A stretch of DNA of 64,000 bases, from the NCBI RefSeq assembly GCF_014855515.1, contig NZ_JACYFK010000001.1, positions 992,001-1,056,000 of the forward strand, written 5' to 3'. Positions 17,515 through 26,982 of this stretch are shown here, piece by piece. Each line of letters opens with the position of its first letter. Within the stretch, counting starts at the first letter, position 1. Origin of the DNA: Euzebyella marina. GTDB taxonomy: Bacteria; Bacteroidota; Bacteroidia; Flavobacteriales; Flavobacteriaceae. The position numbers and the translations under genes were made by a program. The notes under the pieces are model-generated. The model ran no database searches, was not told the origin of the DNA, and saw nothing but the letters and a program-made list of their open reading frames with translations.

Positions 17515-18603
17515 TTAGATAGAGAATATTTCTTCAATCTTTTGTTCTGAATATATTGAAGTAACAAGCAGTATTATTAAATCAATCGTATTCGCGATAA
17601 ACGCACTAACTAGTAATAGTGAAAAAATATAATCTTGGTTTGACGTTTGCTCAATAACATATAAGAATAGACTAAAAAGAAGAATGAGAACAAAGATTAA
17701 TAAGTTGAAAAGGCTATTAATAAATGCGGAGAAATATTTCTGATTAAGTGTGTTTAAATAATAGTGTTTAGGAAAATATTTAGATTCAAAATCCTCGAAT
17801 AATCTTTTTATTTCCATTTTCCTATCTTCAGGATTTAGCTGAGTCCCTTGGATTTGAAAAAAAAGATGTTCAACCTTTTCAAACCAATAATCCGATACCC
17901 TATCAAAATTTACTATATTATAATCAGACCTATCCAATAGGTACCAAAAAGAACCCGCATACTCTTTATATCTTTCTATATCAATTAAAGAGTAATTTCT
18001 AGGCGTAAATTCTCCAAACATTGAGTAATCGCTTGCCCCATCTACAAGTCCTTTTATCGCCAAATAAGCCTGTCCACTTGTCCCATAAATTTCTTTATCT
18101 ATTTTTACCCAATCTTCATACTTAATTTTTCTGCCGTTAATTGTAGAGCTTCTATACTCCTCATACGTCAAACTAGCATGTTTATTATCAACAGCGGACT
18201 TTACATTATTTCTAAACTTCCAAAAATCATGCATATTTCTAATGTGAAATGCAATTTTTCGCAGTTGGGTAATCTTGAGAGACATTTTATCGATCTCTTT
18301 TTTTCTTTCAACCTTAATTGCTTTTTCCGCAAATAATTTAGAAAATAGGTAAGTTACAATTATAGCAACGATTATTGAAATGACTGATATCAGAATTCCC
18401 AAGATGTCCTTTTTAATAAAACTAAAATCGTTTGTGTTATTCCAAAACAAATCAAAACTGGCAAGCAAGAAAATCAAAAAAATAAGAAGACGGCACAGCT
18501 TTAAATTTTCAATAATAAAGCCTAAAGCCAGAGAAGAACTAGAATATGCAAAGTTGTATAGCTGTCCAAATCTAAATTTAATAAGTTCCCATTGTTGTGA
18601 CAT
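17515..18603 (-). CDS. Unknown membrane protein, AT-rich, beside a tRNA gene
   Basis: A 362-residue protein I do not recognise. Hydrophobic segments suggest two helices near the N terminus (about 36-52 and 66-92), a long hydrophilic central domain (about 95-298) and two more helices near the C terminus (about 300-325 and 330-352), so the central domain probably faces the cytoplasm. The central part is rich in aromatic and charged residues, with no motif I can name. Codon use is strongly A/T-ending compared with the genes on both sides. It stands alone between the PhyH gene and the CAT tRNA, a classic insertion position. Whether it is an effector, sensor or transporter cannot be said. Confidence 0.75.
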   Translation of the reverse strand: MSQQWELIKFRFGQLYNFAYSSSSLALGFIIENLKLCRLLIFLIFLLASFDLFWNNTNDFSFIKKDILGILISVISIIVAIIVTYLFSKLFAEKAIKVERKKEIDKMSLKITQLRKIAFHIRNMHDFWKFRNNVKSAVDNKHASLTYEEYRSSTINGRKIKYEDWVKIDKEIYGTSGQAYLAIKGLVDGASDYSMFGEFTPRNYSLIDIERYKEYAGSFWYLLDRSDYNIVNFDRVSDYWFEKVEHLFFQIQGTQLNPEDRKMEIKRLFEDFESKYFPKHYYLNTLNQKYFSAFINSLFNLLIFVLILLFSLFLYVIEQTSNQDYIFSLLLVSAFIANTIDLIILLVTSIYSEQKIEEIFSI

Positions 18604-18710
18604 ATATTGGCATTATATGAATAAATTTCGCACAGTTCTGCAATTTTAATGTTTGATTTCCAAAATTGGAGCAAAAACATATAAAAAATGCCACCCTTAC
18701 TGCCACCTCC

Positions 18711-18752
18711 AAAAAAACAAACCCTTCTAAATCAATGACTTAGAAGGGTTTT
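18711..18752 (-). terminator. Intrinsic terminator after the CAT tRNA
   Basis: Arms AAACCCTTCTAA (18719-18730) and TTAGAAGGGTTT (18740-18751) pair perfectly. Read on the minus strand the hairpin is followed by a run of seven T after GT. It lies just behind the tRNA. Confidence 0.85.
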
Positions 18753-18755
18753 CCG

Positions 18756-18829
18756 TGGTCCCACCTGGGCTCGAACCAGGGACCACCTGATTATGAGTCA
18801 GGTGCTCTAACCAACTGAGCTATAGGACC
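18756..18829 (-). tRNA. tRNA with CAT anticodon (elongator Met, or Ile2)
   Basis: A full cloverleaf of 74 bases: acceptor GGTCCTA/TGGGACC with A73, D arm AGCTC/GAGC, anticodon CAT at 18793-18795 (as read on the plus strand, ATG), T loop TTCGAGC. CCA is not encoded. A CAT anticodon is shared by elongator tRNA-Met and by tRNA-Ile2, which is modified to read ATA. The acceptor has C4-G69 and C5-G68 pairs as in E. coli tRNA-Ile2, whereas E. coli elongator Met has T4-A69. It is not the initiator type, because there is a normal 1-72 pair. The identity stays open. Confidence 0.93.
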
Positions 18830-18876
18830 GTTGGTAATTTTACCATTGACAACCTTTTAAGGGTCGAAAATGAGCG

Positions 18877-18907
18877 CAAATTTAAATATAATGACCAACT
18901 ACGCAAA
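18877..18907 (-). promoter_or_regulatory. Promoter of the CAT tRNA
   Basis: On the minus strand TTTG, a 19-base spacer, then TAAATTTG: a full match to the Bacteroidota consensus TTTG-N19-TAnnTTTG, about 47 bases before the mature tRNA. It is the clearest promoter in the window. Confidence 0.8.
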
Positions 18908-18938
18908 ATAATGTTCTTCATTTATGCAAAATATATGC

Positions 18939-19349
18939 TTAGTCCTCTTTTTCAATATCTTGACATAATTCTACAAGTACACCATTGCTACTTTTTGGGT
19001 GTAGAAAGGCGACCAACTTGTTATCGGCGCCTTTTTTCGGTTGGTCATCAACAAATTTAAAACCCTCTTTTTTTAATCTTTCAATTTCAAAAGTTATATC
19101 TGCTACCTGAAAAGCAATATGATGCATTCCCTCCCCTCTTTTATTGATAAATTGAGCAATAGCGCTGTTTTCGTCGGTAGACTGTAATAATTCGATTTTG
19201 CTATTTTCAGTTTTAAAAAAAGAAACCAAAACGTCTTCTGAGACCACTTCTTCGATTTTATAGTGCTGTGTTCCCAGTAATTTTTCAAATAGAATATTGG
19301 AGGTTTTTAAATCTGTAACGGCAATACCGATATGATCTATTTTTTTCAA
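18939..19349 (-). CDS. mce: Methylmalonyl-CoA epimerase
   Basis: Interconverts (R)- and (S)-methylmalonyl-CoA, linking propionyl-CoA and succinyl-CoA metabolism. The 136-residue VOC-fold protein has KKIDHIGIAVTDL at the start (metal-binding His5), GEGMHHIAFQV in the middle (about 83-93) and GVLVELCQ at the end with the metal-binding Glu. Length and ends match the family closely. It diverges from rbfA by 71 bases. Its partner mutase is not in the window. Confidence 0.93.
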   Translation of the reverse strand: MKKIDHIGIAVTDLKTSNILFEKLLGTQHYKIEEVVSEDVLVSFFKTENSKIELLQSTDENSAIAQFINKRGEGMHHIAFQVADITFEIERLKKEGFKFVDDQPKKGADNKLVAFLHPKSSNGVLVELCQDIEKED

Positions 19350-19408
19350 GGTAAAATCTTTTGATTCGTCTATTGGGTTTATCTTCCTAATTTACATTTA
19401 ATTCTACG

Positions 19409-19416
19409 TATTTTTG
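19409..19416 (+). promoter_or_regulatory. -7 element upstream of rbfA
   Basis: TATTTTTG matches TAnnTTTG and ends only four bases before the rbfA ATG, so transcription would start at or next to the start codon, giving a leaderless or near-leaderless message. Confidence 0.45.
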
Positions 19417-19420
19417 CCGT

Positions 19421-19813
19421 ATGGAAACACAGAGACAGAAAAAAATAGCGGGGGTCATTCAAGAAGATATCGTTGACATTCTTCAACGTGCGGCAAAAGA
19501 AGGGGGTTTGAAAGGCACTTTAATCTCTGTTACCAAGGTTAAGGTAACTACCGACCTTTCCATTGCTAAAATATATATCAGTATTTTTCCTAAGTCGGGC
19601 GCTAAAGAACTTATGGATGGTATCAAGTCGAACCAACCTTTGATACGGCATGAGCTATCACAAAGAACCCGTAACCAATTACGAAGGGTTCCTGAACTTC
19701 TTTTTTATCTGGATGACTCGATTGAATATATCGAGAATATAGAAAAGTCGCTAAAGCGCGAAGAAGACCCGATTCAGAATCGAGACTTGTTGGATAAAAG
19801 AAAAAAACTGTAA
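19421..19813 (+). CDS. rbfA: 30S ribosome-binding factor A
   Basis: Late maturation factor of the small ribosomal subunit that acts on the 5' end region of 16S rRNA. The 130-residue KH-type protein opens METQRQKKIAGVIQEDIVDI, carries KVKVTTDLSIAKIYISIFP at about 43-61 and ends with the conserved RNQLRRVPELLFYLDDSIEY, followed by a charged tail. Length fits. It is followed two bases later by a permease gene with a TTG start, so both are probably one transcript. Confidence 0.95.
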   Translation: METQRQKKIAGVIQEDIVDILQRAAKEGGLKGTLISVTKVKVTTDLSIAKIYISIFPKSGAKELMDGIKSNQPLIRHELSQRTRNQLRRVPELLFYLDDSIEYIENIEKSLKREEDPIQNRDLLDKRKKL

Positions 19814-19815
19814 GA

Positions 19816-21003
19816 TTGAACTTTCCCTTTTATATAGCCAAACGCTATGTTCGATCAAAGAGCAGCCAAAATGCTATTAACATAATCAACCTAATTACCT
19901 TTTTGGTTATTGTTATAGGCTCTGCGGCTCTTTTCATCGTGCTGTCAGGTTTTGCTGGCCTTAAAGGATTCAGTCTTCAGTTTAGCAACACGTTTGACCC
20001 TGATTTAAAGGCTTTGCCACGAACAGGTAAGTTTTTTTCGATTACAGATGAGCAAGAAGAAAAACTTGACGCCGTTGCCGGCCTTGTCTCGTACACGAAA
20101 GAACTGGAGGAGAAGGTTTACTTGAAATATCAAGGTAAAAGTCATATCGCTTTCATAAAGGGGGTCGATACCAACTACAATCAAGTTACCGGAATGGATA
20201 GTACCATTCTCTATGGCACATGGCGCGTAAACGAGCGACAGGCGGTGGCAGGTATAGGGGTGGTAAATACCTTGGGCTTATCGGTAAATCAAAGCGCCTT
20301 GGTCGTTTTGGCGTTAAAACCTGGCAAAGGCTCTCTATCACCTCAAGATTTAAAGACCAAACCCTACTTTATAAGTGGGGTTTTTGGCATTGAGGAGAAC
20401 TTAGACAAAAAATATGTTTTTGCCGACTTACCATCGGTACAAAATCTTCTGGATAAGAAAGGCAACCAAGTTTCTGGAATAGGCATTAAAGCGGCTTCTG
20501 ATTCCAATGTAGAAGAGCTAAAAAATAAAATAGCGGATATATTAGGGGAAAATGTGGTGGTTAGAGATCGAAGAGAATTGAACAGCACCCTTTATCGTAT
20601 GTTAAACACAGAGAACTTGGCAACGTATTTAATCTTCACCCTGGTTTTGATAATTGCCCTATTTAATGTGGTGGGGGCTATTATTATGATGGTTTTGGAT
20701 AAGCAGCAAAATTTAAAAACACTTTATAATTTAGGAACAACCGTGGCCAAGCTACGGTCTATATTTTTTGCCCAAGGATTTTTGGTAACAGGTTTGGGCG
20801 GTTTTATTGGCGTACTTATCGGGTCATTGTTGATTTGGTCACAATTAGCTTTTGAATGGTTGAAAATCACCCCGACGCTACCTTATCCGGTAGAATACCA
20901 ATGGCTAAATGTGCTGATTGTTTTGGCAACAATAATGATTCTGGGAATCATTGCTTCAAAAATTGCCAGCAGCAGAATCAATAAAAAGCTAATCGAGTCA
21001 TAA
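19816..21003 (+). CDS. FtsX-like ABC transporter permease (LolC/LolE type)
   Basis: A 395-residue inner membrane protein starting with TTG two bases after the rbfA stop; the segment NFPFYIAKRYVRSKSSQNAINIINLITF is the usual LolC/E opening. One helix near 20-45, a large periplasmic domain (about 50-260), then three helices (about 272-295, 318-340, 362-385) give the four-helix MacB/FtsX layout. LolC/E permeases extract lipoproteins from the inner membrane for delivery to the outer membrane; no ATPase partner (LolD) is adjacent. Pairing with rbfA recurs in Bacteroidota as far as I recall. Confidence 0.88.
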   Translation: MNFPFYIAKRYVRSKSSQNAINIINLITFLVIVIGSAALFIVLSGFAGLKGFSLQFSNTFDPDLKALPRTGKFFSITDEQEEKLDAVAGLVSYTKELEEKVYLKYQGKSHIAFIKGVDTNYNQVTGMDSTILYGTWRVNERQAVAGIGVVNTLGLSVNQSALVVLALKPGKGSLSPQDLKTKPYFISGVFGIEENLDKKYVFADLPSVQNLLDKKGNQVSGIGIKAASDSNVEELKNKIADILGENVVVRDRRELNSTLYRMLNTENLATYLIFTLVLIIALFNVVGAIIMMVLDKQQNLKTLYNLGTTVAKLRSIFFAQGFLVTGLGGFIGVLIGSLLIWSQLAFEWLKITPTLPYPVEYQWLNVLIVLATIMILGIIASKIASSRINKKLIES

Positions 21004-21005
21004 AA

Positions 21006-22001
21006 TTAGGCAGAGAACTCATAATCCCCGAATTTCTGCAACACCTCATCAAAAGCGGCAAAGACATCAGCGGCATCGTCACTGGTTACCATTTTCATAC
21101 GGTACTGTTTAAAATTAGGAATGCCCTTGAAGTAATTGGTGTAGTGGCGTCTCGTTTCAAAAACACCCAACTTTTCGCCCTTCCAATCAATTGACATTTG
21201 TAAATGACGGCGAGCGGCCTCAACTCGCTCTACCATATTGGGGGGCGGCAGGTGTTCGCCCGTTTTGAAAAAATGCTTTACCTCATTAAAGAACCAAGGG
21301 TAACCGATACTTGCCCGCCCTATCATTGCCCCGTCTAGGCCATAGTCGTCACGCATTCTCATAGCAGCTTCGGGCGTATCTACATCGCCATTGCCAAAAA
21401 CAGGAATATGCATTCGAGGGTTGTTCTTTACTTGGGCTATAGGTTTCCAATTGGCAGAACCCTTATACATTTGGGCCCTGGTTCGACCATGAATGGCGAT
21501 TGCTTTGCAGCCTACATCTTGAAGTCGTTCGGCCACCTCTACGATTTTAATCGAACTATCGTCCCACCCTAAACGGGTCTTGACGGTAATGGGCAATTTT
21601 GTTCGCTCGACCATAGCCTTGGTAAGGGAGACCATCAAGTCCACATCCTTTAAAATACCGGCTCCGGCCCCTTTACTGACCACCTTTTTTACCGGGCAAC
21701 CGAAATTGATATCAATGATGTCCGGTCCTGATTTCTCTACTATATCGACCGATTGAAGCATAGAGTCGAGATTGGCACCGAAAATTTGAATTCCCACGGG
21801 CCTTTCCTTTTCATAGATATCAAGCTTCATGACACTTTTGGCGGCATCTCGAATAAGACCTTCCGATGAAATAAATTCTGTATACACGACATCGGCGCCA
21901 TTTTCTTTGCACAGAGCCCTAAAAGGAGGGTCGCTTACATCTTCCATGGGGGCTAGAAGTAGCGGAAAGTCAGGTAGTTGAATGTCACCAATTTTAGGCA
22001 T
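21006..22001 (-). CDS. dusB: tRNA-dihydrouridine synthase B
   Basis: A 331-residue flavoenzyme that reduces specific uridines in tRNA to dihydrouridine. TIM-barrel motifs: LLLAPMEDVSDPPFR (FMN site), DINFGCPVKKV with catalytic Cys102, TVKTRLGWDDSS, IAIHGRTRAQMYKG, VFGNGDVDTPE and GAMIGRASIGYPWFF. The C-terminal helical tRNA-binding region (about 245-325) is present. Length equals the family norm. It converges on the permease gene with only two bases between stops. Confidence 0.95.
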   Translation of the reverse strand: MPKIGDIQLPDFPLLLAPMEDVSDPPFRALCKENGADVVYTEFISSEGLIRDAAKSVMKLDIYEKERPVGIQIFGANLDSMLQSVDIVEKSGPDIIDINFGCPVKKVVSKGAGAGILKDVDLMVSLTKAMVERTKLPITVKTRLGWDDSSIKIVEVAERLQDVGCKAIAIHGRTRAQMYKGSANWKPIAQVKNNPRMHIPVFGNGDVDTPEAAMRMRDDYGLDGAMIGRASIGYPWFFNEVKHFFKTGEHLPPPNMVERVEAARRHLQMSIDWKGEKLGVFETRRHYTNYFKGIPNFKQYRMKMVTSDDAADVFAAFDEVLQKFGDYEFSA

Positions 22002-22105
22002 GACCGATAGCTATTTTGGTGTGCAAAATTACACAAAATCATTGAATTGTCTATCAGGCTTTAGTTTATTGGGATGGCCGCTTCAAGAAAAGTATGACTG
22101 TAGAA

Positions 22106-24535
22106 CTAAAGTCTATCTCTTTCGTCAACATCTTTGTCCTTTTTGTTCGACCTGATTTTGACATTGCCGAAGCGGTAACGGAAACCCAGGGTAAAAAGGC
22201 GGTTTTCGGTTATCTGGCGAGAAGTTCCGTTTTGGTTAAGGTAGTTTCTAACGCTGTAGAGGTTTCCTTGATTGAAAATATCATCTAAACCGATTGAAAT
22301 ACTAGCCGCATTGTTCCAGAAAGTTTTTCTAAAGTTAAGGTTAACATACCCAAAACCATCAAATCGGGCATTCTCCAATAGAAGTGGGGCCCTGTACATT
22401 ACACTAAGATTGGCTGTAAGAGACCTGTCGGAGAGAAAGGTAAAGTTATTGCTGGTTCTAGCGAACCATGTGAACAACTCATTTTCTACCAGAAGATTTG
22501 AGTTGAGGTTGGTGAATTGCAGGTTCTGGTTGTAAAAGCTTGCCAAAAAATAGCTGTCCCAAAACTTGGTAATTTCTTTGTTATAGATCAAATCGATGCC
22601 ATAGGCATACTCTCTATCCATGTTAAAACTGATAAAGCGCAACCACCTATATTGATTGTCTTGAAAGGCAAACTGGCCTAGCCCATTAAACTCGTTTTTA
22701 TAAAAGAGCTCTACGGTATAGGTGTCTTTGAAAGTATAACCTATGGCAGTATAACAATCGGTCGCAGGTAAGAGATTAGGGTTGCCCTCAATAGTAGAAA
22801 AATTACTTTGAAATATTTGAAACGGATTGATGTTCGAATAGCGAGGGCGAGAAATTCTTCGTACGTAGTAAGCATTGAAATCATGGTCGTTATTAGGCGT
22901 ATAGCGCGCTGAAAATGACGGAAAAAACTTTAGATAGTCATTACTGCTGTTTTCATTGCCTTGGTTCCATGTGCCCCGAGTTTCGGTGTACTCGCCCCTG
23001 ATGCCACTTTTCAAATGCCAATCACCCCATTCGGCATCCACAGAGGTGTATCCGGCCCAAGTAAACTCGTCATAACCAAAGGTTCCGGCAAGGGTCGGAT
23101 CAATGCCAGGGGTTTCCATATCAAAGCCTTGCTGGAGTACTATATTTTTAGAGCTTATGTCGGCATAACGCGCACCCACATCTACCTTTATCGTTTCACC
23201 AATAGGGGCCGACACGTCCGCCTGAAAACTATATAGATTGATATATTGTTCAGTGTTCAGGAAAAAATCATTGGAACCAGCATACTCGTTGTCAAGGTCA
23301 TAAAATGAATTGTTCAATGATTGCCCTTTGCTTGTGTCATAAAAAGTGTAGTGGCCGTTCAGCATCAGCGAAGCACCATTATCACCTAAATTTTGTTCAT
23401 AATCCACGTAATATGAAGTGTTGATCTGTTCGGTTTGTGATATGTTATAACTATCAAACCTTGAATACAAGCTGTCTAGCTCGATATTCGTATCGGTGTC
23501 GTAATAGCGCATGACCTTCGGCTGCCAAATGGTAATGGCACTGAGACTTAAGGTTTTGTTTTCCCCTAGGTCATAATCTAAAAAAGCGGATAAATTATGG
23601 CGTTTACCCTTTCGTAAATTTATTTGTTCGGCATCATAAATTGAAGTCGTTTCACCACCATCTAAAAAATTGGTGATATCGTTGTATTTGACCACGGTTC
23701 TATCGTGACCAAAATTATAGGTAAGCGAGAGGTTGGTTCGTTTGCTCTTAAAATAATGTTCGGTGCCCAACGTGTGCTTCGGTAAAACCCCCTGTACGTA
23801 CCTGTTATAAACAGTACCATTATAGCCTGGAACCAAGTTCTTTTTCATGATAATGTTAATCAAGGCACTATCTTCAGCGCTATATTTGGCAGGGGGGGCG
23901 GTTATGACTTCTATCGACTCTACCGAGCTGGCCGAAGTGCCCGACAAGAGATTGATAATATCGCTTTTGGGAAGGTGAACTTTTTTTCCATTAATAAGAA
24001 TACCCACATTGCTGCTCCCCTTAACGGATAAATTGTCGCCCACAATGGTTACGGCAGGAGTTCTTTTGAGCACTTCCCAGACTTCGCTATCTGATAGGGC
24101 CGTGTTTTCTATGTTGTAGACCAACCTATCAACTTTTCTTTCCAATCTTGGCTTATTGCCCGTAACAACTACTTCTTCAAGTTCAGAGGCTGCCTGAAGA
24201 ACCAAGGCCGGAATCTTTAAGTCATTAGTTACCTGAATAGTGAGAGTGGCTGAGGACCTATCCATATAAGTCGCCTTTAACAAATAATCGCCTTTAGCAA
24301 TGCCGCCAATAGCAAAATCACCATTTTCTTTTGACGAGGCACCATCGATTACCGTTGAATCTATGGCGCTCATGAGAAGAATATTGGCATAAGCAACAGG
24401 TTGCTGCTCTTCATCTTCAACAGTACCCAAAACCGAAAAGCTTTGGGAATAACCGCAAACCGTGAAGAACAAGCATATAAGAAAGGGGCAAAATTTTTTT
24501 CTCAAAGGCTTAGGTTCGTCCTCAAATCTAAACAA
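22106..24535 (-). CDS. TonB-dependent receptor-like outer membrane beta-barrel protein
   Basis: An 809-residue outer membrane protein with a signal peptide ending near CGYSQ (about residue 31). Residues about 33-110 are a carboxypeptidase regulatory-like beta-sandwich (VLGTVEDEEQQPVAYANI), 115-220 a plug domain (SELEEVVVTG, GILINGKKV, SIEVITAPPAKYSAED) and the rest a 22-strand-type barrel of the outer membrane protein beta-barrel family. It has no adjacent SusD, so it is probably a stand-alone receptor for a metal complex, peptide or small ligand. The C terminus is a charged tail (KKDKDVDERDRL) instead of an aromatic residue, which is usual for this subfamily. Confidence 0.9.
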   Translation of the reverse strand: MFRFEDEPKPLRKKFCPFLICLFFTVCGYSQSFSVLGTVEDEEQQPVAYANILLMSAIDSTVIDGASSKENGDFAIGGIAKGDYLLKATYMDRSSATLTIQVTNDLKIPALVLQAASELEEVVVTGNKPRLERKVDRLVYNIENTALSDSEVWEVLKRTPAVTIVGDNLSVKGSSNVGILINGKKVHLPKSDIINLLSGTSASSVESIEVITAPPAKYSAEDSALINIIMKKNLVPGYNGTVYNRYVQGVLPKHTLGTEHYFKSKRTNLSLTYNFGHDRTVVKYNDITNFLDGGETTSIYDAEQINLRKGKRHNLSAFLDYDLGENKTLSLSAITIWQPKVMRYYDTDTNIELDSLYSRFDSYNISQTEQINTSYYVDYEQNLGDNGASLMLNGHYTFYDTSKGQSLNNSFYDLDNEYAGSNDFFLNTEQYINLYSFQADVSAPIGETIKVDVGARYADISSKNIVLQQGFDMETPGIDPTLAGTFGYDEFTWAGYTSVDAEWGDWHLKSGIRGEYTETRGTWNQGNENSSNDYLKFFPSFSARYTPNNDHDFNAYYVRRISRPRYSNINPFQIFQSNFSTIEGNPNLLPATDCYTAIGYTFKDTYTVELFYKNEFNGLGQFAFQDNQYRWLRFISFNMDREYAYGIDLIYNKEITKFWDSYFLASFYNQNLQFTNLNSNLLVENELFTWFARTSNNFTFLSDRSLTANLSVMYRAPLLLENARFDGFGYVNLNFRKTFWNNAASISIGLDDIFNQGNLYSVRNYLNQNGTSRQITENRLFTLGFRYRFGNVKIRSNKKDKDVDERDRL

Positions 24536-24735
24536 ATAGGTAAATACCTACAACAAGTTCTTCATAAGATTACAATTAAATCGGTTCAATGGCAGTAAAC
24601 CAAATATGTTTTTTAAAAAATAGGCTACACAGAGCATCCGGCTTCACAAAAAAGTGTCAATTAATACTTTATGTAGGCCTATCTAAATATTGATGCCAAG
24701 TAATTGATATTTAGTAAAGACGTTTTAAAATAACG

Positions 24736-24743
24736 TATCTTTG
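24736..24743 (+). promoter_or_regulatory. -7 element of the lepA promoter
   Basis: TATCTTTG matches TAnnTTTG and leaves a leader of about 20 bases before the lepA ATG. No clean -33 box is seen. Confidence 0.5.
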
Positions 24744-24768
24744 CGCCCTTAATCGCTGTTGAAGCCAT

Positions 24769-26565
24769 ATGAAGCACATTCGAAATTTTTGCATTATTGC
24801 CCACATTGACCACGGTAAAAGTACCTTGGCCGATCGACTATTAGATTTTACCGGATCTGTAACAGAGCGGGAAAAGCAAGATCAGTTGTTGGACAGTATG
24901 GATTTGGAACGTGAGCGAGGCATAACCATTAAAAGTCATGCCATTCAAATGGAGTATGTTTTTAAGGGAGAGACCTATGTTCTCAATCTTATTGACACCC
25001 CTGGTCACGTCGATTTTTCTTATGAGGTGTCACGGTCCATTGCGGCCTGTGAAGGAGCCCTTCTAGTGGTTGATGCAGCTCAAAGCATACAGGCCCAAAC
25101 CATTTCAAACCTTTACTTGGCCCTAGAAAATGATTTGGAAATCATTCCTGTATTGAACAAGGTAGATTTGCCGAGTGCCAACCCGGAAGAGGTAACCGAT
25201 GATATCGTTGACCTTTTGGGCTGTAAGCCGGAAGAAGTGATTCCGGCAAGTGCGAAGACCGGTCTAGGCATCGGGGAAATCTTAGAAGCAATAATTGAGA
25301 GAATACCTTCCCCGACCGGCGACCCAGACGGCCCGCTTCAGGCTTTGGTATTCGATTCGGTTTATAACCCTTTTCGTGGGGTAGAGACCTACTTTAGAAT
25401 TATCAACGGGGAGCTTAAAAAAGGCCAAAAGATTAAGTTCATGGCCACTGGCAAGAATTACGACGCCGACGAGATTGGAACCCTTAAGCTGATTCAACAT
25501 CCGAAGCAGAAAATTTCTACCGGTGATGTAGGCTATCTCATAACGGGAATTAAAGACGCCAGAGAGGTAAAGGTAGGCGACACGATTACGTTGACCGAAA
25601 ACCCTTCAAAAAATGCTATTGCAGGTTTTGAAGATGTAAAGCCCATGGTATTCGCTGGAATTTATCCTGTAGATACGGAAGACTTTGAAGAACTTCGGTC
25701 ATCAATGGAAAAACTTCAGTTGAACGACGCCTCATTGGTGTTCACTGCCGAAAGTAGTGCCGCTCTTGGTTTTGGTTTCAGATGTGGTTTCTTGGGAATG
25801 CTACATATGGAAATTATTCAAGAACGACTCGAGCGAGAATTCGATATGACCGTTATTACTACGGTACCGAACGTTAGCTATCATGCGTATACCAATAAGA
25901 ACCCTGACGAAATAGTTATTGTAAACAATCCGTCAGATTTACCGGAGCCTTCTACCTTAAACCGCGTAGAGGAACCCTATATCAAGGCCACTATCATTAC
26001 AAAATCTGATTTTGTAGGCAATGTAATGTCCCTTTGTATCGATAAGCGGGGCGAGATTACCAATCAGACCTACCTAACTACAGAACGGGTCGAGTTGACA
26101 TTCGATATGCCTTTAGCAGAGATTGTTTTCGATTTTTATGATAGGCTAAAAACCGTATCGAAAGGTTATGCCTCCTTTGATTATGCCCCTATCGGAATGC
26201 GTACGTCTAAACTGGTAAGGGTCGATATTTTATTGAACGCACAGACGGTAGACGCACTTTCTGCGCTGGTTCACTTCGATAATGCTTACCATATCGGTAA
26301 GAAAATGTGTGAGAAGTTAAAAGAGCTGATACCAAGACAGCAATTTGATATACCTATTCAAGCCGCAATCGGAGCTAAAATTATCTCTAGGGAAACGATT
26401 AAAGCCTTGAGAAAAGATGTGACCGCCAAGTGTTACGGTGGTGATATTTCACGAAAAAGAAAGCTTTTAGAGAAGCAGAAGAAGGGTAAAAAGCGCATGC
26501 GCCAAGTAGGTAATGTTGAGATTCCGCAGCAAGCCTTTATGGCTGTTTTAAAGCTAAACGACTAG
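24769..26565 (+). CDS. lepA: Elongation factor 4 (back-translocating GTPase LepA)
   Basis: A 598-residue ribosomal GTPase involved in translation quality and ribosome assembly. G1 is AHIDHGKST (residues 12-20), G3 DTPGH, G4 NKVD and G5 SAKTG. Domain II, the EF-G-like domains and the LepA-specific C-terminal domain follow ([20 protein letters not shown] near 555-580). Length is the family standard. It stands alone on the plus strand. Confidence 0.98.
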   Translation: MKHIRNFCIIAHIDHGKSTLADRLLDFTGSVTEREKQDQLLDSMDLERERGITIKSHAIQMEYVFKGETYVLNLIDTPGHVDFSYEVSRSIAACEGALLVVDAAQSIQAQTISNLYLALENDLEIIPVLNKVDLPSANPEEVTDDIVDLLGCKPEEVIPASAKTGLGIGEILEAIIERIPSPTGDPDGPLQALVFDSVYNPFRGVETYFRIINGELKKGQKIKFMATGKNYDADEIGTLKLIQHPKQKISTGDVGYLITGIKDAREVKVGDTITLTENPSKNAIAGFEDVKPMVFAGIYPVDTEDFEELRSSMEKLQLNDASLVFTAESSAALGFGFRCGFLGMLHMEIIQERLEREFDMTVITTVPNVSYHAYTNKNPDEIVIVNNPSDLPEPSTLNRVEEPYIKATIITKSDFVGNVMSLCIDKRGEITNQTYLTTERVELTFDMPLAEIVFDFYDRLKTVSKGYASFDYAPIGMRTSKLVRVDILLNAQTVDALSALVHFDNAYHIGKKMCEKLKELIPRQQFDIPIQAAIGAKIISRETIKALRKDVTAKCYGGDISRKRKLLEKQKKGKKRMRQVGNVEIPQQAFMAVLKLND

Positions 26566-26748
26566 GTATATTTAGCGGCCCACAGATATTTATTTGAGAT
26601 AATTTTTCGGATAAATCTATTTGATTTTCAGTCAAATACGGTTGTTATGAAGGTGTTTTATTACAATTGTTCATAACTAAATCGTTTCAGAACAATTTTT
26701 CACTCCTGTCACAGTTTTAGGTTTGTTGAATTTAGTTCCTCCAAACCT

Positions 26749-26982
26749 ATGACAACTTATATAGCACAATTCGTTGCCAAACACTCTTTCATTTCTACCA
26801 AACAGCAGTCTATCTTTATTTGGCAGCAAGAAAGCGGTGAAATAGATAAAGAACTTTTAGAGAATAAAATCAAGCGAGAAGCGGCTCTTCACTTTTATCG
26901 GTTAGAGTCGAAAGAAGGTAATGATATCTTACTTGATGAGATTTCGGTAGATGTTCTAAAGACGATGCCATTTGGAGGTTAA
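26749..26982 (+). CDS. Small hypothetical protein
   Basis: A 77-residue soluble protein with no family I recognise. Composition is normal for a globular protein (mixed charged residues, YIAQFVAKHSF at the start, DEISVDVLKTMPFGG at the end) and it ends four bases into the convergent antiporter gene. Its leader carries two inverted repeats: GTTATGAA/TTCATAAC (26644-26651 and 26670-26677) and AGGTTTG/CAAACCT just before the ATG, which could control it. It could be a chance frame, but clean boundaries and a filled gap favour a real gene. Confidence 0.5.
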   Translation: MTTYIAQFVAKHSFISTKQQSIFIWQQESGEIDKELLENKIKREAALHFYRLESKEGNDILLDEISVDVLKTMPFGG

